Shown here in pieces: positions 36,604 to 46,870 of a DNA stretch of 64,000 nt. The position numbers were made by a program, and so were the translations under genes. Below the pieces are notes generated by a model. That model did not search any database. It saw nothing but the letters and a program-made list of their open reading frames with translations, and was not told the origin of the DNA. Each line of letters opens with the position of its first letter. Position 1 is the first letter of the stretch. The stretch is taken from assembly GCA_013398015.1 (NCBI GenBank), contig VZRR01005744.1, positions 1-64,000 of the forward strand. Reading direction: 5' to 3'. The stretch is from Oreocharis arfaki (Eukaryota; Chordata; Aves; Passeriformes; Paramythiidae).

Positions 36604-39600
36604 ACTCTTAACAGCAATTTTCTCCAAGCTATTCCTTAACTTCTTTATTCCTGTCATCAAAATATGAGACTGGAGCTTGTCCAGGACGTCAAAGTCCATT
36701 TGAGAAATGGACACCTGTTAAGGATGACCCAAGCACAGATTTAAAAACTCTTCTCTTCAAAGTCTGCCACTGTGGCAGTCCTGGCAACTCATGTTCATAT
36801 GAGCATAAACCTCTGATTCTATCCAAAGCCAAAGGGCTGGCTTCCCTCCATCCCTTCTGCCTCTGGAAAACACAGTGGCCTGCGGGGTAAATGAGCCATT
36901 TTGGCTGCCAGGCACTTAAATAATTCCTTGTGCTTGTTCTGAGAAAGGCCGTCTCCATCCATCATTGCTTGATGGAGTCAATATGTGTGAAAGATCAAAC
37001 AAGTTCCAGCACCAGGACTCACACCATGAAGAGCAGAGCAGTGTCCTGCCAGCATTGTCACCTTGTGCTTATCTATAAAACATTACATTTCCAGCAAGTT
37101 CCCACGGTAGGCAAGAAATGTGAGACGGCAGCTTCCCTCACCCACACATCGAGCACGGCTTAAACACGTTCCCTCCCCTGCCTCTCACTCCCATCCCTAC
37201 CAGGTAACACGACCTGTGCAGCTCTACCTGCTTGCAAACCACTCGGGATCAGATTAAAAATCACATGTTACTCCCTCTGCAGAGCTGTCAGTGTTCACCA
37301 CGGCCACAGGGCACCGGTAGCATTGACAACCCCTGCTTGGTCCCAGCTGCTCTGAGGAGGAGCTGTGCCCATGCAGACCAGGGAAAGCTCTGGTCTGGAG
37401 CACCTCAGCATCCAGACTCTGGTAGGTCCTCAGGGCTGGTTGTTCACCCTGCTGGGACAGAACGGTGAGACTCTCTTCTCTGACTGCAGCCGAGGCTCAG
37501 GAAATAGGGCTTTGAGACTGGGCTTCCAGACAGGAAACGCTTTTTTCTTGTTGTAGGTAAGAACCTCTCAATGGAATTTTTCAGAGACAGCAACCAGAAC
37601 AAAATCCAACCCTCCTGGAACCTCAGAATTTCACAAGGATTCAGACATGATCAAAGGAATTACTTCCCAAGGGCAGATTTACTGGACAAGTATATAATAT
37701 TCTATTTCACTCAGATCCCAAGCTCGTCCATATCTTTCCCTGTTGAACTGTCCCTCTTCACACAGCACAGCACCACACACTGAACCGAGGGACGCTGTGA
37801 TTTTGTACCCCAGACAAGGATCTTGAAGCCTGTCCAAGTTGAATCATGGCTCAAGCTCTTGAGTAAATATTTCAGTGACAAAACAGAATTGTTAAACCCT
37901 TTGCTATGAACTACCGTGTTAAAAAAAAATCATCTGCAAACCTCAATTTTCCTACCTGCAAGAGAAGGATGACAGGCTCTTGCCTCCCAGGGTGTTTCTA
38001 GGATTAGACAATGTCTGCTCAACATTAATGTAGGTTTTGGTGTTTTGTGTTGTTGCTCCTGTCACATTACAGAAAAGTCAAGGAACACATTCCATGAGTC
38101 AGAGCCTTTCCACAGCGTTAGTGTAGTCCTCAGAGCTTAGCCAGGCTCTGTATTTGGATAAAGCCCACCACTATCCCACTCTTTAAAGATCCCAATGTAC
38201 GTCAGAGTAGCAGCCCTTTCCTGTCACTGCCTCATCTCTATGTTTAGGATAACCAGCACTTGGAAGAAGATGCTGAAATTAAAGCAGGGAAAAAAAACAA
38301 AGCAAAACCACACATATGGGGGAGTGGAGGGGGGGGGTAAAAAAAGGGCAAAAATAAAGCAAAATCCTCTCAAAAAACTCAGACTATTAGAGAGAGTCTA
38401 GCCAGAGTCAGAAGGCAGGGAGAGATTACGTAGAAACAAATGTAGGGAAAAATGAGTCTCTCAGCTCTTCTTCTCCGGTTAGAAACCTTCAGCAAGAACC
38501 TTTTGCCAGTCCAGCACCTCATGTAAAACAGCACATTTCCAATCCTCTTTCACAAAGTACTTGGAAATATTGAGGACCTTATACATCCTCCAACAAAAAT
38601 ACAGACTTTTTCTGGGAAAAGCATTGATTCATTGATCCTGCAATTCTTACCTGGAAAACTCTTGCACTCCATGAACTGAAGATGGGGCTGCAGCCCTGAT
38701 TCCCAGCACCCTGTCCCTTGGCTGGAGAGATTTTCCATGGCTCACCAGCCATCTGGGAGGTCTGATGCCTTGTGATGGGAGAGCCCTGCTAACCAGCCAC
38801 ATCCCAGATTCTCTGAGCTCTCTGCCACAGAGCTCAAAGCTCAGAGTAAGCCAGCCCAAAGTCCTGAAAATGCTGACTTTAAACTAATCAAACTGCAGGT
38901 GGCAGGAAATTCCAACACACCGGAAGCAGGGTCAGGCCAGGCAAAAATCTCATCTGAGACTTTTCTCTCTCCTCACCCTTGGCCTTGAGTACTCCATCTC
39001 TGCATCCCTTGTCTCTCGCTTTGCAACACAGATGCCCCATCTCCATTGCCTCCTCTACCACAACAGTTTTAGCACCCTAAATTAGCCACTGCAAACACCC
39101 TATATCCTCCAGCTCATACCACTGATCCTCAGATTCCTCCCATTCCTCTTCCTGTACTCTCTGCCATGTCCTTTCCTCTTCCACACCCTCTCCTCACCAC
39201 ACCACTTCCACTGCTGATTAACACCCCAAATCACAGACACCCTATGCCTACTGCACACTGAACACATTTCCAAAGTTCTTCTCTGCTGCAGATTTTCAGT
39301 ACTTTCAGCTTCTGGCAGCTGGTGCAAGATGACCCACTGCTGGCCAACCACACCACCCCCTGTGCTGGTCAGGAGGACAATGTCAATGTATGACAGGATG
39401 CCATTTCTGTGCCTAGGGCACAGGAGGGTGTTGAGGTGAAAGAACAACATGTTCAACACAACAGGCACGAAACATTGCACTGTGGACTGTGTGTTGCAGG
39501 ATCTGTGCTCCACTTGGAGCTTCCAGACTGCTGTTCAAGGAAATTGCCATCAATGTCAGCCTCACCACCACTATTAGACATCTCATCCATGTCCAGGCCC

Positions 39601-40259
39601 AGCTTGAACCCATTTAACTTGTAATGGATAATGAGATAACAGCATGACATGCAGCAGCTGAAGATTATTTAAACACCCATCTGGTACCTGTTATGCAGCA
39701 TACGTTCTATTGTTGTATAGGAAATATATGCCACCTCCCTCCCACATGGAAAGGAGAAGATCTATAGATGTGTCTCATGCTACCCCTTCTTTTTGCACAG
39801 ATGAGGTAATTCTCCTTCTCTGTGCTGTTTCTAGCATATCACTTTGCATTTCCCATCTGTGTTTTGGGAGATGCAGTCCCTTCCAGGCTGGTGAGAGCTT
39901 GTGAAAACACACAAAAGCACAACAAAAAATTTGCTCAGGACATCTCACCCCCTTTACACATCAGTCAGAAAAGACTCTGCCATGAAACTGACTGACCCTT
40001 TGCAAGACACAACGTGGCACTACCCTTTACCCCAGAGAGATTCAGGGATGACAGTCCATGTCTGTGTTTGTTGGACCACACCGATTCTACAGGGGAATGG
40101 TGAAATACCTGCTGAAGCCTGAGAGGTGAGCAAGGCAACCTGCTCACACTTTAATTCAGATGGACAGACGAGAATCTGTAGATCCCAGCTAAACAGCCTC
40201 ATTTCTTTATCCAAACTCTTCACCTTCCTTTGCAGGATGACTTTGGCTGTTTTGCTGAA

Positions 40260-40958
40260 ATGGCCCTCATGGCTCTGGTTCTCTGTGTTCCCTCAGCAGC
40301 CGCGGGCCGGGTTGTTGTGTATCCCAAGAAATCACGTTTCACAACACAAGTTGTCAGCTCTGCAGATGGGAGTCCACATTCCTCTGTTTTTCTCATTCGT
40401 GACTCAGTTCTCTGCAAAAAACTGCTCTCCCATGTAAATCCTGGACCAACCCCTGTGTCTGACGCCCCATCTAGCGTTCAGCACGGGCAGATGCAGAGGG
40501 GGTCGGTGCAGAGGAAAGAGGAGACTGGAGAATTCCCAGCATCCTCAGAGCTATTAAACCACCTTTATAAACTTATTTGTTTCCAAGAGAGCTCGAAGAG
40601 AGCCCGGGCGACATGGAATCCTGTATATATATCCCACTGCCAGTTCCCTCCTCTGGACTCCCTGCAGCCTCTGGGTGTCCAAGTGAAGATGACAGCTGGA
40701 AAGCCCTGGAAACGCAGCTCCTTCAGTGATTGGCAGCCCGCCCTTGGAGGACACCTGGGCAAACCCAGGAATGAAATCTATTCCAGCCTTGGAATGAGGA
40801 GCCAAGAGTCTAAACTGTGCTCACCTCAAGGCTCAGTGGCAGCTGACAGCCTGAATTCTCTCAAAATAGGGAACAGCGGCACTTCCTTGCTGCTCGGCAG
40901 TCGGCAGCACTGGGCGCTCTTGTCAAGACAGTCATCAAATCTTGAGCAGGTATTTTGA
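40260..40958 (+). CDS. Unexplained 232-codon ORF, possibly chance
   Basis: This is among the longest uninterrupted ORFs in the window outside known genes. From the ATG at 40260 it encodes about 232 residues. The first 15 (MALMALVLCVPSAAA) look like a signal peptide. The frame is open 5' of the ATG back to a strong acceptor-like sequence (CCTTCCTTTGCAG ending at 40235). I see no known domain, no repeated motif and no transmembrane segment beyond the N-terminus, and I recognise no homologue. It lies 0.7 kb before the orphan torsin exon. A chance ORF is the more likely explanation. Confidence 0.15.
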   Translation: MALMALVLCVPSAAAGRVVVYPKKSRFTTQVVSSADGSPHSSVFLIRDSVLCKKLLSHVNPGPTPVSDAPSSVQHGQMQRGSVQRKEETGEFPASSELLNHLYKLICFQESSKRARATWNPVYISHCQFPPLDSLQPLGVQVKMTAGKPWKRSSFSDWQPALGGHLGKPRNEIYSSLGMRSQESKLCSPQGSVAADSLNSLKIGNSGTSLLLGSRQHWALLSRQSSNLEQVF

Positions 40959-41565
40959 ACACTAAATAACGCTGCGCAGTGTTTTTCCAATGAGATTTTA
41001 AAAATAAAATGGGAATTACTGAAAAGTGCGTTTCACAGGGTTTGTTTGGTTGTTTTTTTTTTTCATTCAAAAAAGAGTGTCTGCTGAGAAAACAAACCCT
41101 TTTTCTGTGTCCGTCCTTCTTTGCAAACACACTTTTTGAGTGGCGGGGAGATAATGATGTTGTCAGGACAAAAAACTGCTCTGGGAACTTGGTTTTAATA
41201 CAGCAGCTTTCTGACACGTTCAGTTCTACGAATTGCAGAGTCCCAGGCACTGCTACCTAAATCCTCGGGCTGTGTGATGCTGTGTGCACAACCACTCGCA
41301 GTTAAGCCCAAAACAAGCATCTCTGTGTTGTCCGTTAATCACCAGCCCAATTAGCACCTCGGTTAAGATGCAGAAAGGTTCCAGTCCTCCTCCCATCAGA
41401 GCTGGGATTGTTCTAGTGAAACTCTCACTCTGCCTATGCAATGCTCTGTTCACAACGCTTTCGGTTCTCCTGGAGCAGCGTGATAAGTCTGTTAACTCAT
41501 TAACACCTCCAGCTTAGAGGAGACTTGGCTTCCAGCCCCTTCGGCAGCCCCAGGCTCCACGCTCC

Positions 41566-41606
41566 AGGAAGTTTTTCTGCAGTTTCTGTTTTGGTTTCTT
41601 TTCCTG
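41566..41606 (+). promoter_or_regulatory. IRF/ISRE-like GAAA-rich stretch
   Basis: Read on the minus strand, this pyrimidine-rich tract gives repeated GAAA cores (GGAAAAGAAACC, then CAGAAACTG, then CAGAAAAAC). IRF-family factors bind closely spaced GAAA repeats. It lies about 30-70 bp before the ATG of the orphan torsin exon, where a core promoter or 5' UTR would be. The spacing is not a perfect ISRE, so this is suggestive only. Confidence 0.3.
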
Positions 41607-41635
41607 CTGAGCCAGGCTAGCGCTCAGCCTCCACC

Positions 41636-41822
41636 ATGAAGCTCCTAAAGGCTGCTGTAATCTTTGTTGTTGTGCCCACTCTGACGCCGGCTTTTGACCC
41701 CCTCAGCACTTCAGTTGTTGTGGGAAGCGCTGCCATAGCTTGGCATCTCTTCTCCTCCGACTCCTGGTTCAAGTGCCGCTTCCAGGAGTGCTGCAGAAAG
41801 AATGTCACTCTGAACTTCAGAG
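41636..41822 (+). CDS. Torsin-type first coding exon (alternative TOR1B exon or remnant paralogue)
   Basis: From an ATG in good context (CCACCATGA), 62 codons plus one base are open up to a strong donor (AG/GTAAGG at 41823). The product starts with a hydrophobic signal peptide (MKLLKAAVIFVVVPTLTPAF), then DPLSTSVVVGSAAIAW. It ends with CRFQECC, matching CYFRECC in TOR1A and CSYVECC in TOR1B at the same place, followed by an NVT sequon. The donor is phase 1, as in both full torsin exons 1, so it could join TOR1B exon 2 (acceptor ending 43146) in frame. No exon 2-5 of its own was found before TOR1B. Either it is an alternative first exon, giving a TOR1B with a different signal region, or it is the survivor of a third tandem torsin gene. 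It has no CpG island, unlike the other two. Confidence 0.7.
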
Positions 41823-42293
41823 GTAAGGCAGCGGCAAGGGCACATGGAGACGAGCTGGTGTTCCTTCCCGGGTGGTGAGATCTTCCTTTGGTGGGATTGT
41901 GGAAAATAAGGGTTACCACCCACGGTGGCTCTACCAGGCAGAGGCTGCACTAACCTAATATTCCTTTCCCCACAAGAAGTTGTGTACCCTGCTTCTCCGA
42001 GCAGTACTGGAGCATTTTCCTTGCTGGTTTCTTGGTTTATATGGGCAGAAACGGGCGGCTGTACTGGTTTATGGCACCATCAGGGCAGCAAATGCCATTG
42101 ACAGACCCCATCAATGTGTATAAATATATAAAGCAGGGGTGCCAGGAGGGTGGATCAGGCTCTTCTTGGTGGTGCCAAGGACACGAATCAACAGTCAGGG
42201 AACACAGCTTGGGAAAATTACTGAAACTTTACATTTTGATAAACCAACTCTGATATGCCTCGATGAACGAAGCCTGAGAGAGAAATATGTATT

Positions 42294-42670
42294 GTTAGGT
42301 TGAACACCTGGAATGTAGAAATTACGGACCACAAGGAAATTTTGTAGAAACCATTCCGTCGGAGACTAGCAAAGACTCAGTTTCTGCACTGTAAAATCCC
42401 TACCAGAGGAAAAAGATACAAAGAAGACTAAAATTATGGGCTAATTAGCATGAGAAGATAGAAATCAATAACCAGTAGAGGGTAGAATAGTAATTAATGA
42501 AAGAAAAGTATGATGAGCAATAACTTCTTTGCTTGTTAAAAAGGTATAAATAAGTGGGAAAAAATTGTGTCTGTGTGGAGGCTGCAATTTGTTCGGCCTG
42601 GCCAGAATAAGATAACTTTCTTCCTCGCTAACACTGAGAAGCCGGTGTTGGAGGGTTTAATTTACCCGCC
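42294..42670 (+). mobile_element. Probable solo LTR upstream of TOR1B
   Basis: This AT-rich block has LTR-like layout on the plus strand: a TGTTAGG start, a TATA box (TATAAATA at 42545-42552), an AATAAG poly(A)-like hexamer near 42605 and a U5-like end. It stops just before the TOR1B CpG island. I could not find a clean target-site duplication, so the boundaries and the LTR identity are uncertain. It lies between the orphan torsin exon and TOR1B exon 1. Confidence 0.45.
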
Positions 42671-42679
42671 GGATTTGGT

Positions 42680-43150
42680 AACCGGATGACACGCTGCGGT
42701 CCCTTCCACCCTCCCCATCCCGGCATTCGGGGTCTCCGCCCTGCCCGTCCCTTTGCCCGGCACAAAGATGGCGGCGGCGGCGGCCCCTCACGGGGCGGGG
42801 TCGCGCGGCCGCGCAGGCGCGATGGGCGCGGTGCGAGAGCGCGGGGCCGCCATGGCGCGCTCGGTGCCGCTGCTGTGGGTGCTGCTGCCGGGGCTGGCGG
42901 CGCTGGAGCCGCTCAGCGTGGGCCTGGCCATCGGCGTGGCCTCGGCGCTCACCGGCTACCTGTCCCACCCCAGGTTCTACTGCAGCTACGTGGAGTGCTG
43001 CCCCCGCGCTGGGCAGCGCCTCAACGCCACCGGTACGGCGGGGGCGGGGGGCGGCCGGGCTGCCCCCGAGCTCGGCCGGTCACTGGGCAGCGCGCCCCGG
43101 GGCGTGCGCGGTGACCGGCGGTGCTGAGCTGTCCCTCTCCCCGCAGCGCT
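42680..43150 (+). promoter_or_regulatory. TOR1B: TOR1B CpG-island promoter with YY1-type motif
   Basis: The sequence becomes very CpG-rich across the TOR1B start. A perfect YY1-type AAGATGGCGGC lies near 42766, about 85 bp before the chosen start codon. No TATA box is present within the island. Three further in-frame ATGs (42753, 42768 and 42822) precede the chosen start without an intervening stop. Confidence 0.7.
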
Positions 43151-46099
43151 GAAGGCGCAGCTGGACAACAGGCTCTTCGGGCAGCACCTTGCCAAGGACG
43201 TGGTGCTGAAGGCGGTGCTGGGCTTCAGCAACAACCCCAGCCCCAAGAAGCCGCTGATGCTGTCGCTGCACGGCTGGGCCGGCACCGGCAAGAACTTCCT
43301 CAGCCAGATCCTGGCGGAGCAGGTCCACCCCGCTGGCCTGCGCAGCAAGTTCGTCCATCTCTTCCTGGCCACCCTGCACTTCCCCCACCAGGACCAGGTC
43401 AAGCTCTACAAGGTGAGGAGGAGCACGAGGAGATCCAGTTACCCCCAGTCGGTCTCCCAGCAGGGGGGGTTGTCCTGCACATCTCCCCCGGGTTCCCACT
43501 GGGATGAACTCAGTTGATCAGGGCATGATGCTGATAACGCCAAGGTTGTGAGTTCGATCCCTGTATGGGCCATTCATTTAAAAGTTGGACTCGATGGTCC
43601 TTGTGGGTCCCTTCCAACTCAGAATATTCTGGTTAGTATTGCTGACAGCTGGAGGTCTGCACCTGGGTATTCCAAAGTTGATGCTTAGGAGAGACGGAAG
43701 GGGAAGTTCATGCATAAAGTAGAAGGCACCAAAAAGCCGAGAAATCAAACCCGAGATAGTTTCCATTTCCTAGGGCTGTCCTCTCACTGATGCCATCTGC
43801 TGATTCCCGTGCTCGCTGCAAGGAGAGTTTGTCGTTCCGACTGCATTGTCCTGGCTGTCCGGGATGGAAGGAACCTTCTCCATAGCCCCCGCAGGGCCGT
43901 GTTCTGCATTTATGTCTGAAACAGACATAAATGTTGATAAAGTTGAGAACACGGTGTTTTGGCTGTAACACAACAGTGCTTGCACAGCTTCAAAGCTTGC
44001 TGGTTTTTCCTACTCATATCGAGCAGGCTGGGGTTGGGCAAGAGATGGGGAGGGGACACAGCCTGGACAGCTGACCCCCGTTGGCCGGAAGGATATTCCA
44101 TACCACACACTGTCATGCTAAGCCATAGAAACGGGGGTTGAAGAAGGAAAAAGTGGGGGGGGGCATTAGTTTGCAAGATGGTTGTTGCTCTAGCTCTGGC
44201 TGGACATTGGTTTACATGTGTTGGGTGATTCCCTTTGCTTGTTTTTTTCCTCTTTCGTTCCCTAGCCAGTGAGTGTGGGATACTGAGATTTGACAGCATG
44301 TCCCCAGAATCTGTCACATACAATAATCTTGCAGTACATCCAGTAAAGACCTTGTTTTTCAGTAGCTTTCAACCTCTTGTTCCAGGAACAATTGCAGAAC
44401 TGGATTCGAGGCAATGTCAGTGCCTGTCCCTCCTCTGTCTTCATTTTTGATGAGATGGACAAAATGCATCCAGGTGTCATTGATGCCATCAAGCCCTTCT
44501 TAGACTATTATGAGGAGGTTGATGGGGTATCCTACAGGAAAGCCATCTTCATCTTCCTCAGGTCTGTGGCACCAGTTTCTGTCATTTTGAGATATTGAAT
44601 GTTTATTTATTATGATAATGATGTTTCTTGGGGACCTCATTTAAAGAACAACAAAACAAAAATGCTCTGGAGGGAAGATTCTCTGTGCAAAGGTAGTGAG
44701 GAGCACTCTGAGCTTGTGCCTGTAGCTGTAGTGGAGCAGGTCTGATGCTGTGCATGGCCACCTGCAGCGTGCTGAGCTCATGAATTGGGCCCAGAGCACA
44801 GGACATAAGAGAGTTCACATTTTGGGATGGGTGCACCAAGTACTGGACCTTGCTGGCCTGGAGCTAACTATTTTCAGAGCAGCTGGTTTGGTGCTGTTTT
44901 GGATTTGTGGCCATGGGAGTGTTGATTGCACACCAGTGTTTTGCCCGTTCCTGGATGATGCTTGCAAAGCCTCAAGGCTTTTTCCCACAGTAAGCTGGGG
45001 TGGGCAGGAGGATGGGAGGGGACACAGCTGGGACAGCTGACCTGAACTGCCAGGGGGATATTTAATACCATGACATGTCGTGCTCAGCAATAAAAACGAG
45101 TGGAGAAAAAAATGGGGTTTCAGCTTTAACGCGATGGTTCTCCAGCATTCTCCTGGGCATTGATCTGACTGTGGGGGTGGTGAGTGATTTCCTTAGTCCT
45201 CCTTGGGGTTTTTTTCTCCTCCTATTAAACTATCGTTATGTTGACCCACAAGTCTTCAGACTTTTTGCTCTTCCTGTTTTCTCCTTCCATCCTACCAAGG
45301 CAGGAGAGAGTAAGCAAGTGGCTGTGTAGGTGCTTGGCTGCTGGCTGGGGGCAACCCACCACACACTGATGGCTACTTAAAGAACTAGAGACCTTCCCTA
45401 AATTTTGGCTTACAGGATTTTTTTTGCTGATTTGTTTGATATCAGGGAGATTAGCAATATGTGTAAGTGGCTGCAAAAGAAATTCTGGTTAAGTTGTGTC
45501 TGTATTTTACCACTGCACATTTTTCTTTTATGATTAGCAATGCAGGTGGTGATTTAATTAACAAAGCAGCTCTTGACTTCTGGACAAGTGGAAAGCGCAG
45601 GGAGGATATTCAGCTGAAAGATCTGGAGCCCTTGCTCTCTGTAGGCGTCTTCAACAACAAGAATAGTAAGTCACTTTGCCCCAAAAATGGGAAATTCATT
45701 CCTCAGTGGCTGAGACAAACTGCTTTGTGAATTCAGCCTGGCCTGTGGATCCTGTCATATGCAGGATCAAGTTTAGAGAAACTCCTTCTTATGATTTTTC
45801 TTTCCCCTCCAATTTATCCAGGTGGGCTGTGGCACAGCAGCATCATTGACAGGAACCTTATTGACTACTTTGTTCCTTTCCTGCCCCTGGAGCAAAAGCA
45901 TGTGAAGATGTGTGTCAGGGCCGAAATGACAGCCCGTGGCTATGCTGTGGATGAGAAGATTGTTCAGGCAGTGGCTGATGAGATGACCTACTTCCCCAAG
46001 GAGCAGAAGATTTACTCTGATAAAGGCTGCAAGACTGTACAGGCCAAGTTGGATATTCACGAAGACCTTGTGATGAGAGATACGAAAGCCCGGGGTTGA
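42852..46099 (+). CDS. TOR1B: Torsin-1B, AAA+ ATPase of ER and nuclear envelope
   Basis: TOR1B is a lumenal AAA+ protein of the ER and nuclear envelope, activated by LAP1/LULL1-type cofactors. Five exons give 342 aa: 42852-43032, 43147-43412, 44386-44561, 45538-45665 and 45822-46099. All borders are GT-AG and exons 2-4 have the same lengths as in TOR1A. The start lies in an ideal context (GCCGCCATGG) and opens a signal peptide. Motifs: ECC (48-50), Walker A GWAGTGKN (103-110, the torsin GKN form), Walker B FIFDEMDK (168-175), sensor-1 Asn209, and the torsin sensor-2 GCK (319-321). Sequons NAT (58) and NVS (159) are present. It is closer to TOR1B than TOR1A by GLAIG.ASALTGY, LNATALK and NAGGDLI. 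The C-terminus runs about ten residues past the usual LDxH end. It is tail-to-tail with TOR1A; intron 2 carries a SINE and an LTR fragment, intron 3 a second LTR. Confidence 0.96.
43501..43632 (+). mobile_element. tRNA-Ile-derived SINE with CR1-like tail
   Basis: The head matches a tRNA-Ile gene: ACTCAGTTGATCAGGGCATG, GCTGATAACGCCAAGG, the B box AGTTCGATCCC and TGTATGGGCCA. The tail is CR1-like: GTTGGACTCGATGGTCCTTG, then GGGTCCCTTCCAACTCAGAA. This structure is that of passerine TguSINE1 elements. It is inserted in TOR1B intron 2 in the sense orientation and is not a functional tRNA gene, because the acceptor stem and anticodon region are decayed. Confidence 0.88.
43966..44266 (+). mobile_element. 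ERVL-type LTR fragment, TOR1B intron 2
   Basis: The core reads GGGGAGGGGACACAGCCTGG, GACAGCTGACCCCCGTTGGCC and GGATATTCCATACCACACAC, and continues into a GGGTGATTCCCTTTGCTTG block. This matches an abundant avian LTR family and the second copy at 44945-45363. The 3' end of the LTR is missing. No retroviral coding sequence is attached. Confidence 0.7.
44945..45363 (+). mobile_element. ERVL-type solo LTR, TOR1B intron 3
   Basis: This is a fuller copy of the LTR at 43966. It has GGAGGGGACACAGCTGGGAC, AGCTGACCTGAACTGCC, a CAGCAATAAAAACG TATA-like segment, the U5-type CTATTAAACTATCGTTATGT and a GGCTGGGGGCAACCCACCAC end. The 5' limit is approximate. It lies wholly within TOR1B intron 3, in the sense orientation. 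Confidence 0.75.
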
Positions 46100-46870
46100 T
46101 TTCCCCTTTGAGTCTCCAAAGCACTTTCAGAGCTTTTGGAAATCTGTGTATTTGCACTTACACTTTTTTACTGTTGCAGGGAGTATGGTGAAAATACCAG
46201 AGTGAGCTGTATGGGCTTGGTAGCTTTTTTTTGTGTTTGGTTTTGTTGGTGGTGGTGGTGGGTTTTTTTGGGTTTTTTTTGTTTTTTTTTAACTTAACAT
46301 AGAATTGGGAACTTAGAGCTCATCTAGTGCCACCCTCTGCCATGGGCAGGGACAGCTTCCCCTGAATCAGGTCACTCATAGTCCCATCCAGCCTGGCTCT
46401 GAAGCACTGTTCATCTCTGAACTGGCTGGTATCCAAATGTTGCCCCCTTTAGTTTTCTTTTATCTATAGAGAATTTTTAGTGTGACACATAGCACTGCAT
46501 ACAGCCTCTCCTGCTTTATTCTTCCAAGTGCTGGGATTATTAAGTATTCCTCTTTCCACATAAACTAGACTGGAGCAAAGGAAAACAGGAAGTTTTCCAG
46601 GTAGTCATACTCCCTTCCATGTACACAGTCCTGTTCACATTCATAGTGAAATGGAGGGATGTGTGCTGTGTTCTAAACTATGATCATGTCTGCGGGGGTG
46701 AACTCCTTGGTGCATTGCAGGAAGAAGATGATACAGTAGAAATCTTCCTGTGCATTAGCTGGGCATCATCCTACATCTCCTGGTACAGTATTAAGGAAAG
46801 TCATTATGAGCTTCTAGAAATCTGTTACTGAAAAATAAAGAGAGGGCAGGGAAGAGGAAGTAAGAGCTTG
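46100..46870 (+). other. TOR1B: TOR1B 3' UTR with candidate poly(A) signal
   Basis: After the TOR1B stop there is no further coding exon. A good AATAAA lies at 46834-46839; a later one occurs near 47882. A G/T-rich low-complexity tract (about 46235-46290) and a CR1 fragment are included if the first signal is used. Confidence 0.45.
46298..46445 (-). mobile_element. CR1 LINE 3' fragment
   Basis: The plus strand reads CATAGAATTGGGAACTTAGA, GCTCATCTAGTGCCACCC, CTGCCATGGGCAGGGACAGC and GTCCCATCCAGCCTGGCTCT. This is the reverse complement of a CR1 3' end. It lies inside the inferred TOR1B 3' UTR, antisense to the gene. Confidence 0.85.

Larger units (their letters stand above)
30591..41560. other. 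PTGES-TOR1B intergenic region
   Basis: This 11-kb stretch has no recognisable protein-coding gene. It contains two copies of an AT-rich 240-bp element (33397-33641 and 35622-35901), a CR1 fragment (36341-36476), a short TAGTTAACAG tandem array, and a 232-codon ORF of unknown nature at 40260-40958. Everything else looks like ordinary single-copy intergenic DNA. Confidence 0.55.

Noticed and set aside
43515..43575. Possible tRNA-Ile gene
   Set aside because: The B box and anticodon-arm region resemble tRNA-Ile, but the stems are decayed and a CR1-like tail follows, so it is a SINE head.
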